Positions 48,651-60,847 of a stretch of DNA of 64,000 nt are shown one piece after another; the stretch's first letter is position 1, and each line of letters opens with the position of its first letter. The position numbers and the translations under genes were made by a program. Origin of the DNA: Imbricaverruca yamaguchii (Eukaryota; Arthropoda; Thecostraca; Neoverrucidae); the NCBI GenBank assembly GCA_034440575.1, contig JAOTOL010001438.1:183501-247500 (forward strand), in the 5' to 3' direction. The notes beneath the pieces are model-generated. The model ran no database searches. It was not told the origin of the DNA and saw only the letters and a list, made by a program, of their open reading frames with translations.

Positions 48651-49112
48651 GCCGATCATGGGAGGTTGAGACGGTCAGCCAGTAGCGGGTCTGACGGCTG
48701 ATTATTCGTTGAGCGAGGGCGCGGGTACTCCAGCCTCTCCGTACGAGCGCCTTTTCCCGTTCTGAGTTCCGCCACCTTTCCATGGGAGTTGGGGACTCAT
48801 GCACCACGTGCCCCCTCTCTGCATCTGCCTCTGTTTCAGATTGGTGAAATATAGCGTAAGACGAAGGAAGAACTACCGGCTGGTCTTCAAAGATAGTTGA
48901 CACCTTACCACATTAAGCTCAAACAAAGACCAAAAAGGAAGTACTGCGAAGCCATACAATGTATACAACGAAATACCCAAAGGGAACGCTATGAAAGCAG
49001 AGCAAGCACACCGAAAGAACAAGAGTGTTCTTTCTTGTTTCTAAGTTCTTTCTCATCTCATCCCAAATATATTATTACCCAATTATAGCTTAAGATAACA
49101 ATGAAATACTGA

Positions 49113-49178
49113 TTGGTTGGTTATTCAGGCTTAGGGACGCATCGACTGCGTTTGCCATACGGCGCACAATGGAACAAA
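49113..49178 (-). mobile_element. Mini-SINE copy with 9-bp target-site duplication
   Basis: Its complement has the family body (CGCAGTCGATGCGTCCC) and an AATAACCAACCAATC tail. aaatactga flanks it at 49104-49112 and 49179-49187. Confidence 0.78.
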
Positions 49179-49742
49179 AAATACTGACATAGCTTAATAT
49201 ATCAGGGTTACATCTACGTTGGGGAATTCCGGATTTAGTGAGGAACATATGAGGCATTCCAGTTTGAAGGCAATTTTTTTACTTCATCTTTGCACTTTCC
49301 AGTCAGTCCAAAACATGTCCACCAAACAACAATGAGCTTACAGGCATTTCCAGCAAATTAATTTTTAGTTTTGTTTTCCAAAAAGGAGCGGATAAATTCC
49401 AGGCGAGAAGTTCATGGGTGACAAGAGCCTCGGACAAAGTGTCATTCCCGACTACATACTAGGCGTTATAAATATTCGATTTTATTCGGGTAAAATTGGG
49501 GTGTCAATTGAAGGGAAAAACATTAAGTTAATCAAAATGTAATATTGTGAGAAACCCATGCCATAAAAACATAAATGGCACTTGGCATCGATACCCAGAA
49601 TGTACATCGATTCATAAGCATGACCATAATTACACCAAAACTGTGAGATAATTCCCAGAAGGGTACCTGTGCATGCGCCTTTATATATACGTCTGGTAAA
49701 AGAAGCTGGTACAACTACTGGTAGAAATGAACAATGACTTAC

Positions 49743-49791
49743 CCTAGTTGACTTGCATAGCAAGAATAGTTCGTCGAAAATGAACACATAT
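49743..49791 (-). CDS. Vav exon: PH domain, small middle exon (49 bp)
   Basis: Acceptor tccttctttccag before 49791, donor gtaagt after 49743. One base completes the Arg codon begun by the upstream exon, then 16 codons: YVFIFDELFLLCKSTR, ending in phase 0. Human Vav1 has YAFLLDKALLICKRR at this place, which makes the call safe despite its size. Confidence 0.94.
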
Positions 49792-50370
49792 CTGGAAAGA
49801 AGGATACTGTCAACTGTGCAGACATTGGTAGACAACATAAACTATTAACAAAAACACAACACAGGCCAATCTCTTCGGACAACAGTTGGTTCAACCCCAA
49901 GATGCGCATCGTAAATAACACATATGCAAAATTCAAGAACATACATGTTGACTACAACGCAAGTACGGCGAAGCCATCAAGACACCAATAATTCGTTTTC
50001 CATAAAATTAACCAACTGAGAGCGCCGTTAGGGAAGCTGAACGAGTGGGGTAGGGAGGGCATGTCGAAAGCGCGGTGTAGTAGAACGTAGCCCAGCGTGC
50101 GTCAGTCATTGGCCTTCAATGCTTTCGCGGCCAAACGTCTCCAAACGTGCACAGAGCTAGCGTAACATTCACGATGCGACACATGCACCGAATTCCATGA
50201 CCAAAAGAACTGATCGACCGCGACCACTCTGCTGGGTGTCGACAGCGAACCATGCCGCTTGCGGTCACCGCTCGCCACTGACGGCGCTCGGCGTCCGACT
50301 GTGACGCTACCTCCACCAGCCGCGCGGGACTCGAACACGCAGTCACGAAACCTGATCTTCGGCGGCTCAC

Positions 50371-50492
50371 CTCAGCTTGATCTTGTTCTCCGGGTGGCAC
50401 TTGACCTTGATCTCTCCGTCCTTGAGCAGGCGACCACAGTCTTGCACGGAGCGGAACGGGGTCTCGTCCAGTGGCCAGTCAGTGATCGAGTT
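50371..50492 (-). CDS. Vav exon: DH-PH linker and PH start
   Basis: Acceptor gcctgcag before 50492, donor gtgagc after 50371; 40 codons plus two bases. It encodes NSITDWPLDE, then CGRLLKDGEIKVKCHPENK, the first PH strands (human: YGRPKIDGELKI). A diverged second copy of the acceptor region lies 70 bp upstream. Confidence 0.94.
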
Positions 50493-50590
50493 CTGCAGGC
50501 GGGCAGCCAGGTCAGTGTTACATCTCGACCCCATCCATTGACCCCAGCCAGTGACCATATTCTGCAGGTGGTTGGCTAGGTCAGTGTGCC
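50493..50590. repeat. Duplicated acceptor of the PH-start exon
   Basis: ttctgcagg and surrounding bases (ccagtcagtgatcgag before, aggtcagtgt after) recur 70 bp away at 50541-50590 as ccagccagtgaccata / aggtcagtgt. The duplicate keeps the CTGCAG acceptor in the minus sense. Confidence 0.75.
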
Positions 50591-51327
50591 ACTATGTTGG
50601 GGTACCGCACGCCACAGCCTTCATAGCATAACACACCAGAAAGGTAGATGAGCCAACGCTGCTGCATCTTAAGTCAGCCGAGTTGCAGCAGGAAAGTCTG
50701 GCATTTACAGCACACCAAGTTTGACACTGAACATGTGCGTTGCATGGTGTTAGTGGGGGTGGCTTATGCAGAGGCTTGGACCCAGGAGGAGAAACGGGAA
50801 AACGATGACAACGTCTCGAGTAATATACACTTAAAGATCACACATTATCCAAGTAGAATGAAGCATATGAACACATACATGAAGCACATTGTCTTGGATA
50901 AAAGCTTGGACGGTATCACAAAGTATGGTGGCAAACCACGTCGCGCACGATACATGTAAACCTCAAATTGAAAATATTTAATTTATCTACATTACCAACT
51001 AAGAAACTTGAAGTTTCGTCCTGGTTGCCCATTAGCCCACGCACAATCAAATTAGCTCACGCACAATCAAACTGGCGACGCTTTTTCTGGTAGAGGCGTA
51101 GAGGTGGTGTTCAACTTAATGCACCGGTTCCACGTGGCATCTTTACTTAGCCATATGTAGCCATATGAACGGCGACATCCAACATAACATTTGCACTAGA
51201 CACCTAATTTCGAATTAGGTGGCACGCACACTACCCAGCCCGTCCTGAGGACCGCTTCGCGCACTAGTCCGTACCCGGTCGTCTCAGCGAGTGCCGGGCC
51301 ACCCCGGCCCCGGCCCAGACGGCGCAC

Positions 51328-51444
51328 CTGTATGTCGCGCATGATTTGCAGCGTCTCGTTGTCGCGCTTCACCTCGTTAATGTACTCCGCCACGTCCCGC
51401 ATGGCGGCGAGCGCGCGCTCCAGGCCGCTGTGGTCTTCACTGTG
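51328..51444 (-). CDS. Vav exon: DH domain, last helix
   Basis: Acceptor tcgatgcag before 51444, donor gtgcgc after 51328; 39 codons, phase 0 at both ends. It starts HSEDHSGLERALAAMRDVAE and contains INEVKRDNETL. Human Vav1 has ALDAMRDLAQ and NEVKRDNETL with identical spacing. The first 17 exon bases and the acceptor form the repeat unit of the array upstream, so the true 3' splice site is the exon-proximal member of about 35 copies. Confidence 0.94.
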
Positions 51445-53570
51445 CTGCATCGACTGTGGACAGGCCCCCGGTCAGGCGCCCCTCCCACTGTGGTCTTCAC
51501 TGTGCTGCATCGACTGTGGACACGCCCCCGGTCAGGCGCCCCTCCCACTGTGGTCTTCGCTGTGCTGCATCGACTGTGGACACGCCCCCGGTCAGGCGCC
51601 ACTCCCACTGTGGTCTTCACTGTGCTGCATCGACTGTGGACACGCCCCCGGTCCACTGTGTCTTCTGTGCTGCATCGACTGTGGCGCCCCGCCCTCCCAC
51701 TGTGGTCTTCACTGTGCTGCATCGACTGTGGACATGCCCCGCCCCTCCCACTGTGGTCTTCACTGTGCTGCATCGACTGTGGACACGCCCCCGGTCAGGC
51801 GCCCCTCCCACTGTGCTACATCGACTGTGGACACGCCCCCGGTCAGGCGCCCCTCCCACTGTGGTCTTCACTGTGCTGCATCGACTGTGGACACGCCCCC
51901 GGTCAGGCGCCCCTCCCACTGTGGTCTTCACTGTGCTGCATCGACTGTGGACACGCCCCCGGTCAGGCGCCACTCCCACTGTGGTCTTCACTGTGCTGCA
52001 TCGACTGTGGACACGCCCCCGGTCAGGCGCCACTCCTCTTCACTGTGCTACATCGACTGTGGACACGCCCCCGGTCAGGCGCCCCTCCCACTGTGGTCTT
52101 CACTGTGCTGCATCGACTGTGGACACGCCCCCGGTCAGGCGCCACTCCCACTGTGGTCTTCACTGTGCTGCATCGACTGTGGACACGCCCCCCGGTCAGG
52201 CGCCACTCCCACTGTGGTCTTCACTGTGCTGCATCGACTGTGGACACGCCCCCCGGTCAGGCGCCACTCCCACTGTGGTCTTCACTGTGCTGCATCGACT
52301 GTGGACACGCCCCCGGTCAGGCGCCACTCCCACTGTGGTCTTCACTGTGCTGCATCGACTGTGGACACGCCCTGGGTCAGGCGCCACTCACACTGTGGTC
52401 TTCATTGTGCTGCATCGACTGTGGACATGCCCCGCCCCTCCCACTGTGGTCTTCACTGTGCTACATCGACTGTGGACACGCCCCCGGTCAGGCGCCCCTC
52501 CCATTGTGGTCTTCACTGTGCTGCATCTACTGTGGACACGCCCCCCGGTCAGGCGCCCCTCCCATTGTGGTCTTCATTGTGCTGCATCGACTGTGGACAC
52601 GCCCCCGGTCAGGCGCCCCTCCCACTGTGGTCTTCACTGTGCTACATCGACTGTGGACACGCCCCCGGTCAGGCGCCACTCCCACTGTGGTCTTCACTGT
52701 GCTGCATCGACTGTGGACACGCCCCCGGTCAGGCGCCCCTCCCACTGTGGTCTTCACTGTGCTACATCGACTGTGGACACGCCCCCGGTCAGGCGCCACT
52801 CCCACTGTGGTCTTCACTGTGCTGCATCGACTGTGGACACGCCCCCGGTCAGGCGCCACTCCCACTGTGGTCTTCACTGTGCTGCATCGATTGTGGACAC
52901 GCCCCCGGTCAGGCGCCACTCCCACTGTGGTCTTCGCTGTGCTGCATCGACTGTGGACACGCCCCGCCCCTCCCACTGTGGTCTTCACTGTGCTGCATCG
53001 ATTGTGGACACGCCCCCGGTCAGGCGCCACTCCCACTGTGGTCTTCACTGTGCTGCATCGACTGTGGACACGCCCCCGGTCAGGCGCCCCTCCCACTGTG
53101 GTCTTCACTGTGCTACATCGACTGTGGACACGCCCCCTCCCACTGTGGTCTTCACTGTGCTGCATCGACTGTGGACACGCCCCCGGTCAGCGCCACTCCC
53201 ACTGTGGTCTTCACTGTGCTGCATCGATTGTGGACGCCCCCGGTCAGGCGCCACTCCCACTGTGGTCTTCGCTGTGCTGCATCGACTGTGGACACGCCCC
53301 GCCCTTTTTTGTATATTTACACGCCCGGTCAGGCGCCACTCCCACTGTGGTCTTCACTGTGCTGCATCGACTGTGGACACGCCCCCGGTCAGGCGCCACT
53401 CCCACTGTGGTCTTCACTGTGCTGCATCGATTGTGGACACGCCCCCGGTCAGGCGCCACTCCCACTGTGGTCTTCGCTGTGCTGCATCGACTGTGGACAC
53501 GCCCCGCCCCTCCCACTGTGGTCTTCACTGTGCTGCATCGATTGTGGACACGCTCCCGGTCACGCAGTGC
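51428..53570. repeat. About 60-bp minisatellite carrying a splice acceptor in each unit
   Basis: About 35 units of 45-60 bp. In the minus sense each has GTCGATGCAG followed by CACAGTGAAGACCACAG, that is, the acceptor and first 17 bases of the DH exon, then a GC-rich spacer. The first unit overlaps the exon. Full-length units place a TGA in the exon's reading frame shortly after the copied bases. Confidence 0.95.
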
Positions 53571-54431
53571 AGCAGTGCAGTTCCTTCCCTGCAGCGGCCT
53601 GACTGCAGATGTTATATCGTCGTGCACATTAAAATGTGTGTTGATTGCGAAGTTTCCAGCAGGAACCATACAGCCGACACCCCAGGGGAGTTGGCAGAAC
53701 ATTGCAAAAGTCGGTAGAGAACGCGACCCATTTTACGACAGCCTGCACTTAGAACATCACAATGGGCAGCTTGAAGACAGAAACGACGAGTAAATCACAT
53801 TGAAGGAATATGCCACACACTGTCTACATGAACAAGCGGATCTGTAGGCATTACATATCACGGCGTTTAAGGTGAGTTATTCCATAATCTATCGCTTTTC
53901 CACTAACATGAGCGATATTTGGAGAGAGGCTGGCTTTTTCGACGATTTTATATTAAACTTTCTTCATTGTTGAATTCAAAAGTGATGTCTGGAGTGACAG
54001 TGTTCTTTTTTGGGCATACACATGGCCTCAGACAATGCCAGTGTGTCTGGTGCAAACGAGAATCAGTAACAATATGCTCACACTGCTAGAAATGCACACC
54101 TAAAATTGTTTTCAAGGAGCAAAATGAATACCTTATTCAGAAGGGATAAGTTGTTCAGAAGGGATTGCTCACCCCATCCACTTACACATCCCTCACTCAG
54201 TTTACTTGGTCGTGTGAGACGCACTTTATGTGAGATCACGGGTAATGACGCCAACCACAATATTTCGCCAGTGGACCGCGGGATCCGGAAATGCACCGAG
54301 TGGTGCGAGTGTTGAATCGGAGGCCTTGGTATCCAATGCTCAACACCTGATCCACTCACTCAGCCACCCCGGACCCTGCCTCACTCAGCTCACTTACTAA
54401 ATACTCCTCATTGCGACTGCACACAGCGTAC

Positions 54432-54551
54432 CTGCATGGTGTGCTTGAGCAGCTCTCGCAGAAGTATTTCGTACTTAAGTATGCGTTGCATCGGTACTGA
54501 CAGCAGGTCACGCAGCTTAAACTTGCCACCGTTGGCCTCCATCTGGCATTT
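54432..54551 (-). CDS. Vav exon: DH domain, conserved region 3
   Basis: Acceptor gcgttgcag before 54551, donor gtacgc after 54432; 40 codons, phase 0 at both ends. It encodes NGGKFKLRDLLSVPMQRILK and then YEILLRELLKHT, the most conserved DH segment, which contacts the GTPase (human: FTLRDLLMVPMQRVLKYHLL). A G-rich (plus-strand) tract just upstream gives a C-rich stretch ahead of the acceptor. Confidence 0.96.
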
Positions 54552-54597
54552 CTGCAACGCAACCGGCATCAAAACTCCCACACGAATGAAGAAGCGG

Positions 54598-54655
54598 GTA
54601 GGGGTAGGGGTGGGGGTAGGGGTGGGGTGGGGGTGGAGGTCGGGGTGGAGGGGGG
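54598..54655. repeat. (GGGGTA)-like simple repeat
   Basis: ggggtaggggtgggggtagg-type tract upstream of the DH exon acceptor. Confidence 0.85.
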
Positions 54656-54764
54656 CACAATCGGTCACAACCCGCTAGCCAATGGTTGGACTTGCAGTCG
54701 GTGCCTGTGAAGAAACGAGCGTCCTGGAGAGTGTAGGGGGGGGGGGGGGCTTCACACAGGGTTA

Positions 54765-55125
54765 AAATAATGGTTTTTCGTTAGGTGTGAGATGTCGAAA
54801 CGAGACCAGTAGGATGTCTAAATCTATCATGGAATTAGTGTTGTTTAAAACGCTTTTGATGTCCTAGACTGAAATTTGAGCCGATGTTGTACGTCACATT
54901 ACAGGTAATCCCTTTACCTCCACTTCCGTTGTGAAATGTTCGTGTACCACCATTTCCTATCGAGAGCATGAACATGACACTTATAAACGAGATACTGTGA
55001 GAAAGGAGACATGAAGACTTCACAAACACTCATCATGGAGCAAGATGTCGATAATTCTTGGGGAAGGATGTCGATTGAGTGTTCAGAAAGTGGTAAATTC
55101 CACCCTATTTTACGAATAATTTAAC
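54765..55125. repeat. Interspersed repeat, one of an inverted pair
   Basis: Segments such as tgtcgattgagtgttcagaaagtgg recur in reverse complement at 57620-57660, and other stretches match through about 58060. It is a dispersed element without coding capacity. The ends carry TTAA-A/T-rich sequence but I could not fix termini. Confidence 0.6.
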
Positions 55126-56400
55126 ACTGGCTTCACAGGACAGCCCCTGATCACCTGAGGCCACGCGAGAGCACGCAACACTCGGCGCAGCTGGGATGCA
55201 GGTCTTCCCCGAGCACAACAGTACAACAGCCGGGAAGATGGCGACTCCTCGATGTGGTCGCCCCGGCAGCTGATGCAGTGTCCGTGACGTCACAACCACA
55301 CACCAGACGCCCAGTAGAGGCGTGCAAGAGTAACATCTCAAGGACATCTCAAACACTGCATGCGAATGCTTTGTGTACATTTTTGGTATTCGTGTGTGCT
55401 TTGGTATCTCCTGGTATTCGAATATGCTTTGCTATCAATTCATTTGCGTCCCATGTGTTCCGCTTGGCAGGAAACAAAAAAGACAAAGCATCGTTGGACT
55501 TTGACGTAATCGAAGCCGAAGTCACAAAAAAGGCACCGAGCCAAAGCCGAAGTCAAACATAGCAGATGAAAATATAACGAAGTTGAAGCCGAAACTAGCG
55601 GTTAAAAATGTTACGAAGCCTAAATCAACAGAAGAAAGATTGCGATGCCGAAACCAATGCCAAAATGCATGGCTTGCGAAGCAGCCATTGTCTGACCTTG
55701 AACTGAATGCAGGCGATGCCAAATCCAGTTGCTTTATTGTTGTAAAGATGAAGCTGAACGCAAGATCTCTTAAATATAGAAATAGTGGTAACATTTAGAG
55801 TCGCTAACACAAACGTGTCTTATCAATTACTCTAAGCAATTTCGATTTAGGGTGGGGAAGTTAATCGGAAATTACGGGCCGTCATCGTTCATATGATCAT
55901 CCTAGAAAAAGTTGGAAAATGCGAAGTGGGTGTTGATCGCGGGTAGTGGTCTGACCGTGGGTGGGATAAAATTTGTCATTTTAGATGGTATTCTCGGAAG
56001 GGCATTCAACATAACTAGAGGACAAAGGTGTAAAGCTCCTGATAATAATGTCTACCTTAATCACTTACCCACACCATCGCCTCTTATTTAAAATATTATG
56101 TCGTGAGAATACACGAAGCCAGGCTGCAAAGCTGAGGCTCTATGTGCCTACAAACTGAAGCCAGCAGCTCAAAATGACACGAAACCAAAATCTAACCCAA
56201 ATGCAGCAGTTCACGATGCTTCGAGGTCGAAGTAAACTGCGTAAACCCTTGGACTCATGGCTGTCACTAGCCAGCATCGCCCCCATGTATGCTCTCTGTC
56301 CAACGTCAACGTCAATGTTTTTCCCGTCTGGGGTCGGTCGGGAGTCTCTTGAACCTGTCTGGTGTCTGTCTTACGTCCGTCATTTGCTTATCTGATGTCA
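55126..56400. other. DH intron, no exon recognised
   Basis: 55490-55780 holds loosely repeated gaagccgaagtc-type motifs and 56100-56240 similar ones, probably an old degenerate tandem repeat. No Vav exon is required by phase here. Confidence 0.5.
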
Positions 56401-56569
56401 GTCTGGTGGCCGTCTGGCGTTTGTATGGTGTTTGTCTGGCGTTTGTCTGGTGTTTTTCTGGTGTTTGGTGTATGTCTGGTGTTTATATGGCGCTTGTTAA
56501 GCGTCTGTTTGATGACCACGTGATGTTTGATTTGTGCTCGTCGGGTATCCATCCGACATTCCATTGATG

Positions 56570-57030
56570 TCTACCTGGTGTTTATCTGGCGTCCGCCTGG
56601 TGTCTATACGGTGCTTGTCAGGGTCTGTATGCTGTCTGTCTGGTGTTTATCTGGCGTCCGCCTGGTGTCTATACGGTGCTTGTCAGGGTCTGTATGTTGT
56701 CTGTCTTATGCTCGACTGGCGTCCGCCTGGTGTCTATACGGTGCTTGTCAGGGTCTGTATGCTGTCTGTCTGATGCTCGACTGGCGCCTGCCCGGTGTCC
56801 GCCTGGTGTCTATACGGTGCTTGTCAGGGTCTGTATGCTGTCTGTCTGATGCTCGACTGGCGCCTGCCCGGTGTCCGCCTGGTGTCTATACGGTGCTTGT
56901 CAGGGTCTGTACGCTGTCTGTCTGATGCTCGACTGACGTCTGCCCGGTGTCCGCCTGGTGTCTATACGGTGCTTGTCAGGGTCTGTGTGTTGTCTGTCTG
57001 ATGCTCGACTGGCGCCTGCCCGGTGTCTGC
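56570..57030. repeat. About 65-76 bp minisatellite
   Basis: Seven or so copies built on ctggtgtctatacggtgctt and gtcagggtctgtatgctgtc. It ends about 65 bp from the donor of the DH exon at 57096. Confidence 0.9.
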
Positions 57031-57095
57031 CTGGTGGCGATTCGGAGTCTGACTGGCATTTGTTGGCCGGCCTGGCCGCGCCACCGCCCACTCAC

Positions 57096-57299
57096 CGCTA
57101 TCCGCTGGCTGAGTGCGTCGTCCTTCTCACACAGCTCGTCGACAAGCTCCTGAGCCGGCTGCAGCTTGGAGCAGTAGTCGCCGTACAGCAGGAAGCGGCT
57201 CTTGTTGTTGATGAACACGTCGGAGATGCGCGTGCGCGAGTCGAGCCGACAGGCGTCGCGCAGCTCGCGGTGTAACCGCTTGTGGATCTCCTCCAGGTC
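57096..57299 (-). CDS. Vav exon: DH domain, middle
   Basis: Acceptor acgccgccag before 57299, donor gtgagt after 57096; 68 codons, phase 0 at both ends. It encodes DLEEIHKRLHRELRDAC, then VFINNKSRFLLYGDYCSKLQ, corresponding to human Vav1 FLVYGRYCSQVE, and the helix ending ALSQRIA. Confidence 0.95.
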
Positions 57300-57589
57300 C
57301 TGGCGGCGTGCGCGGGTGTGCGTGCATCAACACGAGAACATCCCAACACGACGCCGTGCCGGCCGAACGCTATCCGACCGCAATAGCCCGACATCCGCCA
57401 GACTCGGTCTCCAGCTGTTCATTAGCCGGCAACCAAGCTCCAACGAGCTCACGCCACTTCCGCTCACGCACCTCTGTCTAAAGACGTCAGTACGCACTCC
57501 CAGGTCCCGATTGCACCAGCACAAGGTAGGGGTTGATATTCAGTCCGTTCAGCCCATCCCTGAAATCGCTCAGTCGACTAGCTGACAGT

Positions 57590-58060
57590 AATATATTACT
57601 CGTAAGATAGAGTGGAATATACCACTTTCTGAACACTCAATCGACGTCGTTCTCTAATAATTATCGACATCCTCCTTCGTGATGGGTGCTTATGAAGTTT
57701 TTGTATCTCCTTTCAAACATTCTGTTTCATAAGTATCATGATCATGCCTTCGATAAGGGAGGGTGATACACGAACATTTCGCAATGCAATTTCATGGAAA
57801 GGGATTAATTATAATGTGATATGGTATACAATTCAAGTTTATAGCATATGCATCTTTATCCCTACCCGGAACATAGCTCTTGCTAAATTATGAATAGCAA
57901 AGCAAATGATAAAGGTGCAGAGATAAGCAGGCCATTAGCTAAAATGTGAGTCTTAAAGACATCAAAGGCATTTTAAATAACACTAATCCCACGGGAAATC
58001 TTGGCATCTTACTGCACTCGTTTCGCCATCTCACAACCAACGATAAAAACTATTATTTTA
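57590..58060. repeat. Second member of the inverted repeat pair
   Basis: A diverged reverse-complement copy of 54765-55125, longer and with its own indels. It lies in the adjacent DH intron on the other side of the 57096-57299 exon. Confidence 0.6.
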
Positions 58061-58199
58061 ACGCTGAGCTGACGAGGCAACATAACGGCACACGTTCACT
58101 GCGTGTCAGTGAATAGCACGGAAGAGATGGCGGCGACGCCTGTGGCTCAACTCCCCGTCGTCGAGGTCACGTGGTCAACACCAGCGACGCTGTTGCTGC

Positions 58200-58520
58200 A
58201 GCTCACGTCATGACCTGACCCACACTACAGCGATGGTGACCGGACAGACACTGCGACTGCAACACGTGACCGGACAGATACTGCGGCTGCGACACATGTG
58301 ATGCGATCGACACTGTCACTGCGACAGACGTGGCTGGACGGTTGCTGCAACTGCGACACATATGCTACGACCTGCACTGTTGCAATGACGGACGTGGCCG
58401 GATAGACGCTGCGACTGCGACACGTGTGATATGATCGATACTACTGCTGAGACAGACGTGATCGGACAGATGCCGCAGCTGCTACGCACGTGATATGACA
58501 CCGCAGCCGCGACACACGTG
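58200..58520. repeat. Degenerate about 30-bp tandem repeat
   Basis: Variants of gcgacacgtgaccggacaga and ctgcgactgcgacac repeat about ten times with heavy divergence. Confidence 0.8.
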
Positions 58521-58672
58521 ACCGGGCCTGACGCGACAGTGTTGCCTGTAATTCCCACGTGACAGAATTAACTGCATGTCGAGTAGCATGTCGCCATTAC
58601 TACACGTCCCCCATAACGCCCCCCAGTAAAGCGACGGTTTTCTTTGTGTGTGCTGTACGACGACGGCGCTAC

Positions 58673-58843
58673 CTGAATGCCTTGGAAGATGGTGGCGGCG
58701 TTTTCCGGTCCCAGCAGCGGCCGTAGCGGCTCCATGAACTTGTCCTTGAGCATCTCCAGCACCGACACATAGTTGGCCTCCGTCTCCAGCAGCTCCTTGA
58801 GGCAGTAATCTCGCTTCTCCAGAGGAGCACGCGTGGCCGCCGG
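58673..58843 (-). CDS. Vav exon: start of DH domain
   Basis: Acceptor tttcccggcag before 58843, donor gtagcg after 58673; 57 codons, phase 0 at both ends. It encodes LEKRDYCLKELLETEANYV, then LKDKFMEPLRPLLGPENAA and TIFQGIQ. This is DH conserved region 1 (human Vav1: KRCCCLREIQQTEEKYT, with LKPLQRFLKPQDIEIIF). Confidence 0.96.
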
Positions 58844-59549
58844 CTGCCGGGAAACACCGGTGAGAGAGCGTCCTGCGCCGCACCACAGGCGCCAGAATGC
58901 CCACAGCGGACACTGCGCAGCGGGATCCCGAACAATGACGGCGTTAACAGTCCGAATCATCGACGCTGTGCAGGTGTAAATGATTCCAATGATTCAAATA
59001 TCAGGGATTCAGGGAGACCTGCCGCAAAAGTAGCACACTAAGGATTCTCTCGGCGACAAATAGGTAACCGAACGCTGCCAGCTGCAGATCAATAGCTCGG
59101 CACTACCCGAGGCGGAAGTGACGCTATATACTCACTCCCGAGACGGCGGACTCACAGGAAAACCATACATCGACATCGGTGCATACGACAGTCGGCGGCG
59201 GCCGCCAGTCGCCCCCGGCCACACACAGACAAGCAGACAGGCAGGCCGTTACGTGCCTCTTGTCGCACATGGGTACATGACGAGCTAACCATGGTCGAAT
59301 GGCACTCTGTTTAAGGTTGTTCATGTGGTCACCGTTCGTCTTGGCCGGCCTCTATCCAGGGTGTCCCTGTTCAATTTCACGGCGAAACTTATCCGTACAA
59401 TCACGAGGATCGACTCACGCTAAAGAGGAAATCTCTGAGAACTCGTAGTCACTTTAGACCTAAGACGAGCCACATCGAAACTCAATGGGACCATTCGCTG
59501 TATCACAGAGACGACCTCAGGATGGAGAGGGCTCGTGTAAGTGCTCTCG

Positions 59550-59780
59550 AGCAGTAACCTAGCAAGTGTCAGGGAGGCTCTCGAAATGTGGCCACTTCCT
59601 ACAATTGTCAGGGAGGTTCTCCAACGGTAATCTTCCAAATGTCAGGAAGGCTCTCGAAATGACCTCTCCAATGTCAGGATGACGCTCGAACAGTAGCCTC
59701 AGTGTCAGGGATGCTCTCGAATTGTAAAGTCCAAGTGTCAGGAGACGTTCGAACAGTGATCTCCAAAGTGCCAGGAAGCC
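59550..59780. repeat. About 35-bp degenerate minisatellite
   Basis: Seven or so copies of gtcagggaggctctcgaaatg-type units with variable spacers. Confidence 0.8.
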
Positions 59781-60189
59781 TCCCAAAATTTCACGACAGC
59801 ATACAGAATGGCAGGGCCTTTTATGGCCCGGGTTTCCTGCCAATGTGCACGACCCTTTTCGTCTACCGAGGGGCCTCTTAGCATTACAAAGGCACCTGTG
59901 CGATCACAGGGTCCTTGCACACCCTAAGCCGACGACGGCATGACTGCAAGTCTGGGCTTCGTAAAGCTGTTAAAATCACTCTTAGTCAGTCCTTACGTCA
60001 CATAGGCCGCATCATGTATCTGGGAAGCTCCCCAAACCAACACAGAATAGCCACAAGCATACACAAGCCATTCTAGGTCCAGGAATTGTCATTCCTGACC
60101 ATTCAGGGGCTCCGGCCTGAAACAAATTGTTCCGGAACTGTCATGGGAAGACAGGGTTCAATCCCACTCCAGTGTCGTACACCAGCGGC

Positions 60190-60847
60190 TAGGCCAACGT
60201 GCTGTTTCACCTGCGGCCAACTACAAATCGGCAGGACCCGGGGTAATTTCACCTGCGGCCAACTATACACTGACAGGACCCGGGGTAACTTTTCCTGTGG
60301 CCAACTAAACACCGGCAGAATCCGGGGTGATTTCGCCTGCGGCCACCTACACACAGACAGGACCCGGGGTAATTTCACCTGTGGCCAACTATGCACCCGC
60401 TAGATAGTGGTTCATTCTACCTGCGGCCACCCACACAACGGCCAGATAGGGGCACGTTTTACCTGCGGCCACCTACACACAGGCAAGATGGGGGCACGTT
60501 TTACTTGCGGCCACCTACACACCGGTCAGATGGGGGCACGTTCTGCCTGCGGCCACCTACACACCGGCAGGACGGGGGCATATTCTGCCTGCGGCCACCT
60601 ACACATCGGTCAGATGGGGGCAAGTTCTACCTGCGGCCACCTGCACACCGGCCAGATGGGGGCACATTCTGTCTGCGGCCACCTGCACACCGGCCAGATG
60701 GGGGCACATTCTGTCTGCGGCCACCTGCACACCGGCCAGCTGGGGGCACATTCTGTCTGCAGCCACCCACACACAGGCCAGCTGAGGGCACGTTCTATCT
60801 GCGGCCACCCACACACCGGCCAGACGGCGCGCCACTGTACCTGCGGC
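60190..60847. repeat. 42-bp minisatellite carrying a splice donor in each unit
   Basis: About 15 copies of gcggccacctacacaccgg plus cagatgggggcacgttctacct. In the minus sense the unit reads GCCGCAG then GTAG, GTAA or GTGA, matching the last 7 bases and donor of the adjacent exon. That exon's end forms the first unit, at exactly the same 42-bp period. Some units have lost the GT (ATAG or GCAG). Confidence 0.92.

Noticed and set aside
51332..53793. Three plus-strand frames of 750-815 codons
   Set aside because: Repeat artefacts of the acceptor-bearing minisatellite; the real coding exon here is on the minus strand.
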